A stretch of 6,328 nt of DNA, taken from NCBI GenBank assembly GCA_027460605.1, contig JAPZAN010000177.1:1-6328 (forward strand). Reading direction: 5' to 3'. How positions within the stretch are numbered: the first letter of the stretch is position 1; every line of letters starts with the position of its first letter. Shown here piece by piece: positions 5,638-6,328 of the stretch. The translations under genes were made by a program, and so were the position numbers. The notes below the pieces were generated by a model. That model saw only the letters and a list, made by a program, of their open reading frames with translations, was not told where the DNA came from and ran no database searches. This DNA is from Candidatus Methanoperedens sp. (lineage in GTDB: Archaea > Halobacteriota > Methanosarcinia > Methanosarcinales > Methanoperedenaceae).

Positions 5638-6328
5638 TCACCTGATATTTTCCAGAAGTCTTTCCAGACATCTCGCCAGCCGTTTAATTCCCTCTTCAAT
5701 TTGCTCTTCATCAGAATTAGAAAAATTCAATCTCAATGTGTTATTCCTGCTGCCATCATCGGTATAAAACGGATTACCAGGAACGAATGCAACATTCTCT
5801 TTCACTGCAAGTCAGGTTTTGTATACTTAACTTCCTTTGGAAAGTACTCAGTCATCATGTCAATCATCAAATCCCGCCGTTTTCCATAGGCAGCCCTTAT
5901 TTTCATAATGTGTTCGTCTATATCGTTATCCATCAGGTACTGATGAATAATCCTCTGTGAAAGGTAATTCGAATGCAAGTCGGCAGCCTGCTTTGCGACA
6001 ATCAATTTCTCCATTATTTCTTTCCCTGCGCATATCCATCCAATTCTCAATCCCGGGGAGATTATTTTTGAAAACGATCCCAAAAGAATTGTATCATTCA
6101 AATAATTCCTGATGCAAGGCAGCTCTTCCCCCGTAAATCTTAATTCACCATATGGATTATCCTCAACGCAGACGACGTTATGCTTTTTGAGAATATTGGC
6201 AACATCTTTTCTTTTTTGTCCGGAGTAGGTAATCCCGGATGGATTCTGGAAATTTGGAATGGTGTAAAGGAGCTTTGCATCATCTTCGCTCAACGCTTTT
6301 TCCAGTAAATCAGTGTCTATTCCATCAT
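5638..6328 (-). pseudogene. PLP-dependent aminotransferase, internally deleted and frameshifted
   Basis: The 3' part of a fold-type I aminotransferase resembling the LysN/MocR-like 2-aminoadipate or aromatic/alanine aminotransferases. Its 5' end is beyond the right edge; the open frame runs to base 6328 (GIDTDLLEKAL before the first start-like codon). Visible landmarks in order are YTIPNFQNPSG, CVEDNPYGELRF, and the PLP-lysine segment SFSKIISPGLRIGW. The first frame stops at 5802 directly after KPDLQ. The family continues here with a GGMF-type strand and about 20 more residues. In another frame, from about 5811 to the TGA at 5638, the expected C-terminus resumes: AVKENVAFVPGNPFY, then NTLRLNFSNSDEEQIEEGIKRL. 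The gene thus lacks roughly 20 codons near the junction and changes frame there. This is a deletion whose length is not a multiple of three, not a simple slip. A truncated product would lack the C-terminal small-domain part that carries the conserved substrate-carboxylate Arg (in the LRLNF segment). An assembly error is possible. Confidence 0.85.

Noticed and set aside
5632..5960. Two overlapping plus-strand open frames opposite the aminotransferase remnant
   Set aside because: Both are antisense to recognisable aminotransferase sequence and resemble no protein family.

Overview
The window looks archaeal, most likely from a methanogen of the Methanosarcina type. This rests on GGTG/AGGTG-type ribosome binding sites, moderately low GC, and the family resemblance of the right-hand genes (an Ogt-type DNA repair methyltransferase, a small four-helix membrane protein, a LysN/MocR-like aminotransferase). 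No rRNA or other phylogenetic marker is present, so the assignment is an inference.

Left half, plus strand (about 101-3443): a compact set of four genes in one direction. A 133-residue protein of unknown function comes first. Next is a 560-residue class II terpene cyclase of the squalene-hopene cyclase family with an intact DVDD acid motif and seven QW repeats. Then comes a 322-residue membrane prenyltransferase of the UbiA family with two NxxxDxxxD motifs. Last is a 71-residue winged-helix-like protein whose start codon overlaps the UbiA stop. A soluble or peripheral polycyclisation enzyme beside an integral membrane prenyl-transfer enzyme reads as a small terpenoid or meroterpenoid pathway. 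The substrate and product cannot be read from the sequence.

Middle, minus strand: an ArsA/Get3-type ATPase with a C-terminal Hsp20-like domain (3446-4600) converges on the four-gene set with only 2 bases between stop codons. Upstream of it is a small polytopic membrane protein (4653-5075). Its conserved reading frame extends well past the first conventional start codon and appears to begin at an ATT codon behind a good ribosome binding site.

Right end, minus strand: an O6-alkylguanine-DNA alkyltransferase (5119-5595) and the 3' part of a PLP-dependent aminotransferase (from 5638 past the right edge). The aminotransferase is broken. About 20 codons are missing around 5811, and the reading frame changes at the junction, so it is called a pseudogene unless the break is an assembly error.

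Bases 1-100 hold no convincing gene. They contain a weak TATA-like element and the ribosome binding site of the first gene. All other intergenic gaps are under 60 bases. No tRNA, rRNA, CRISPR array, insertion sequence or attachment site was seen.
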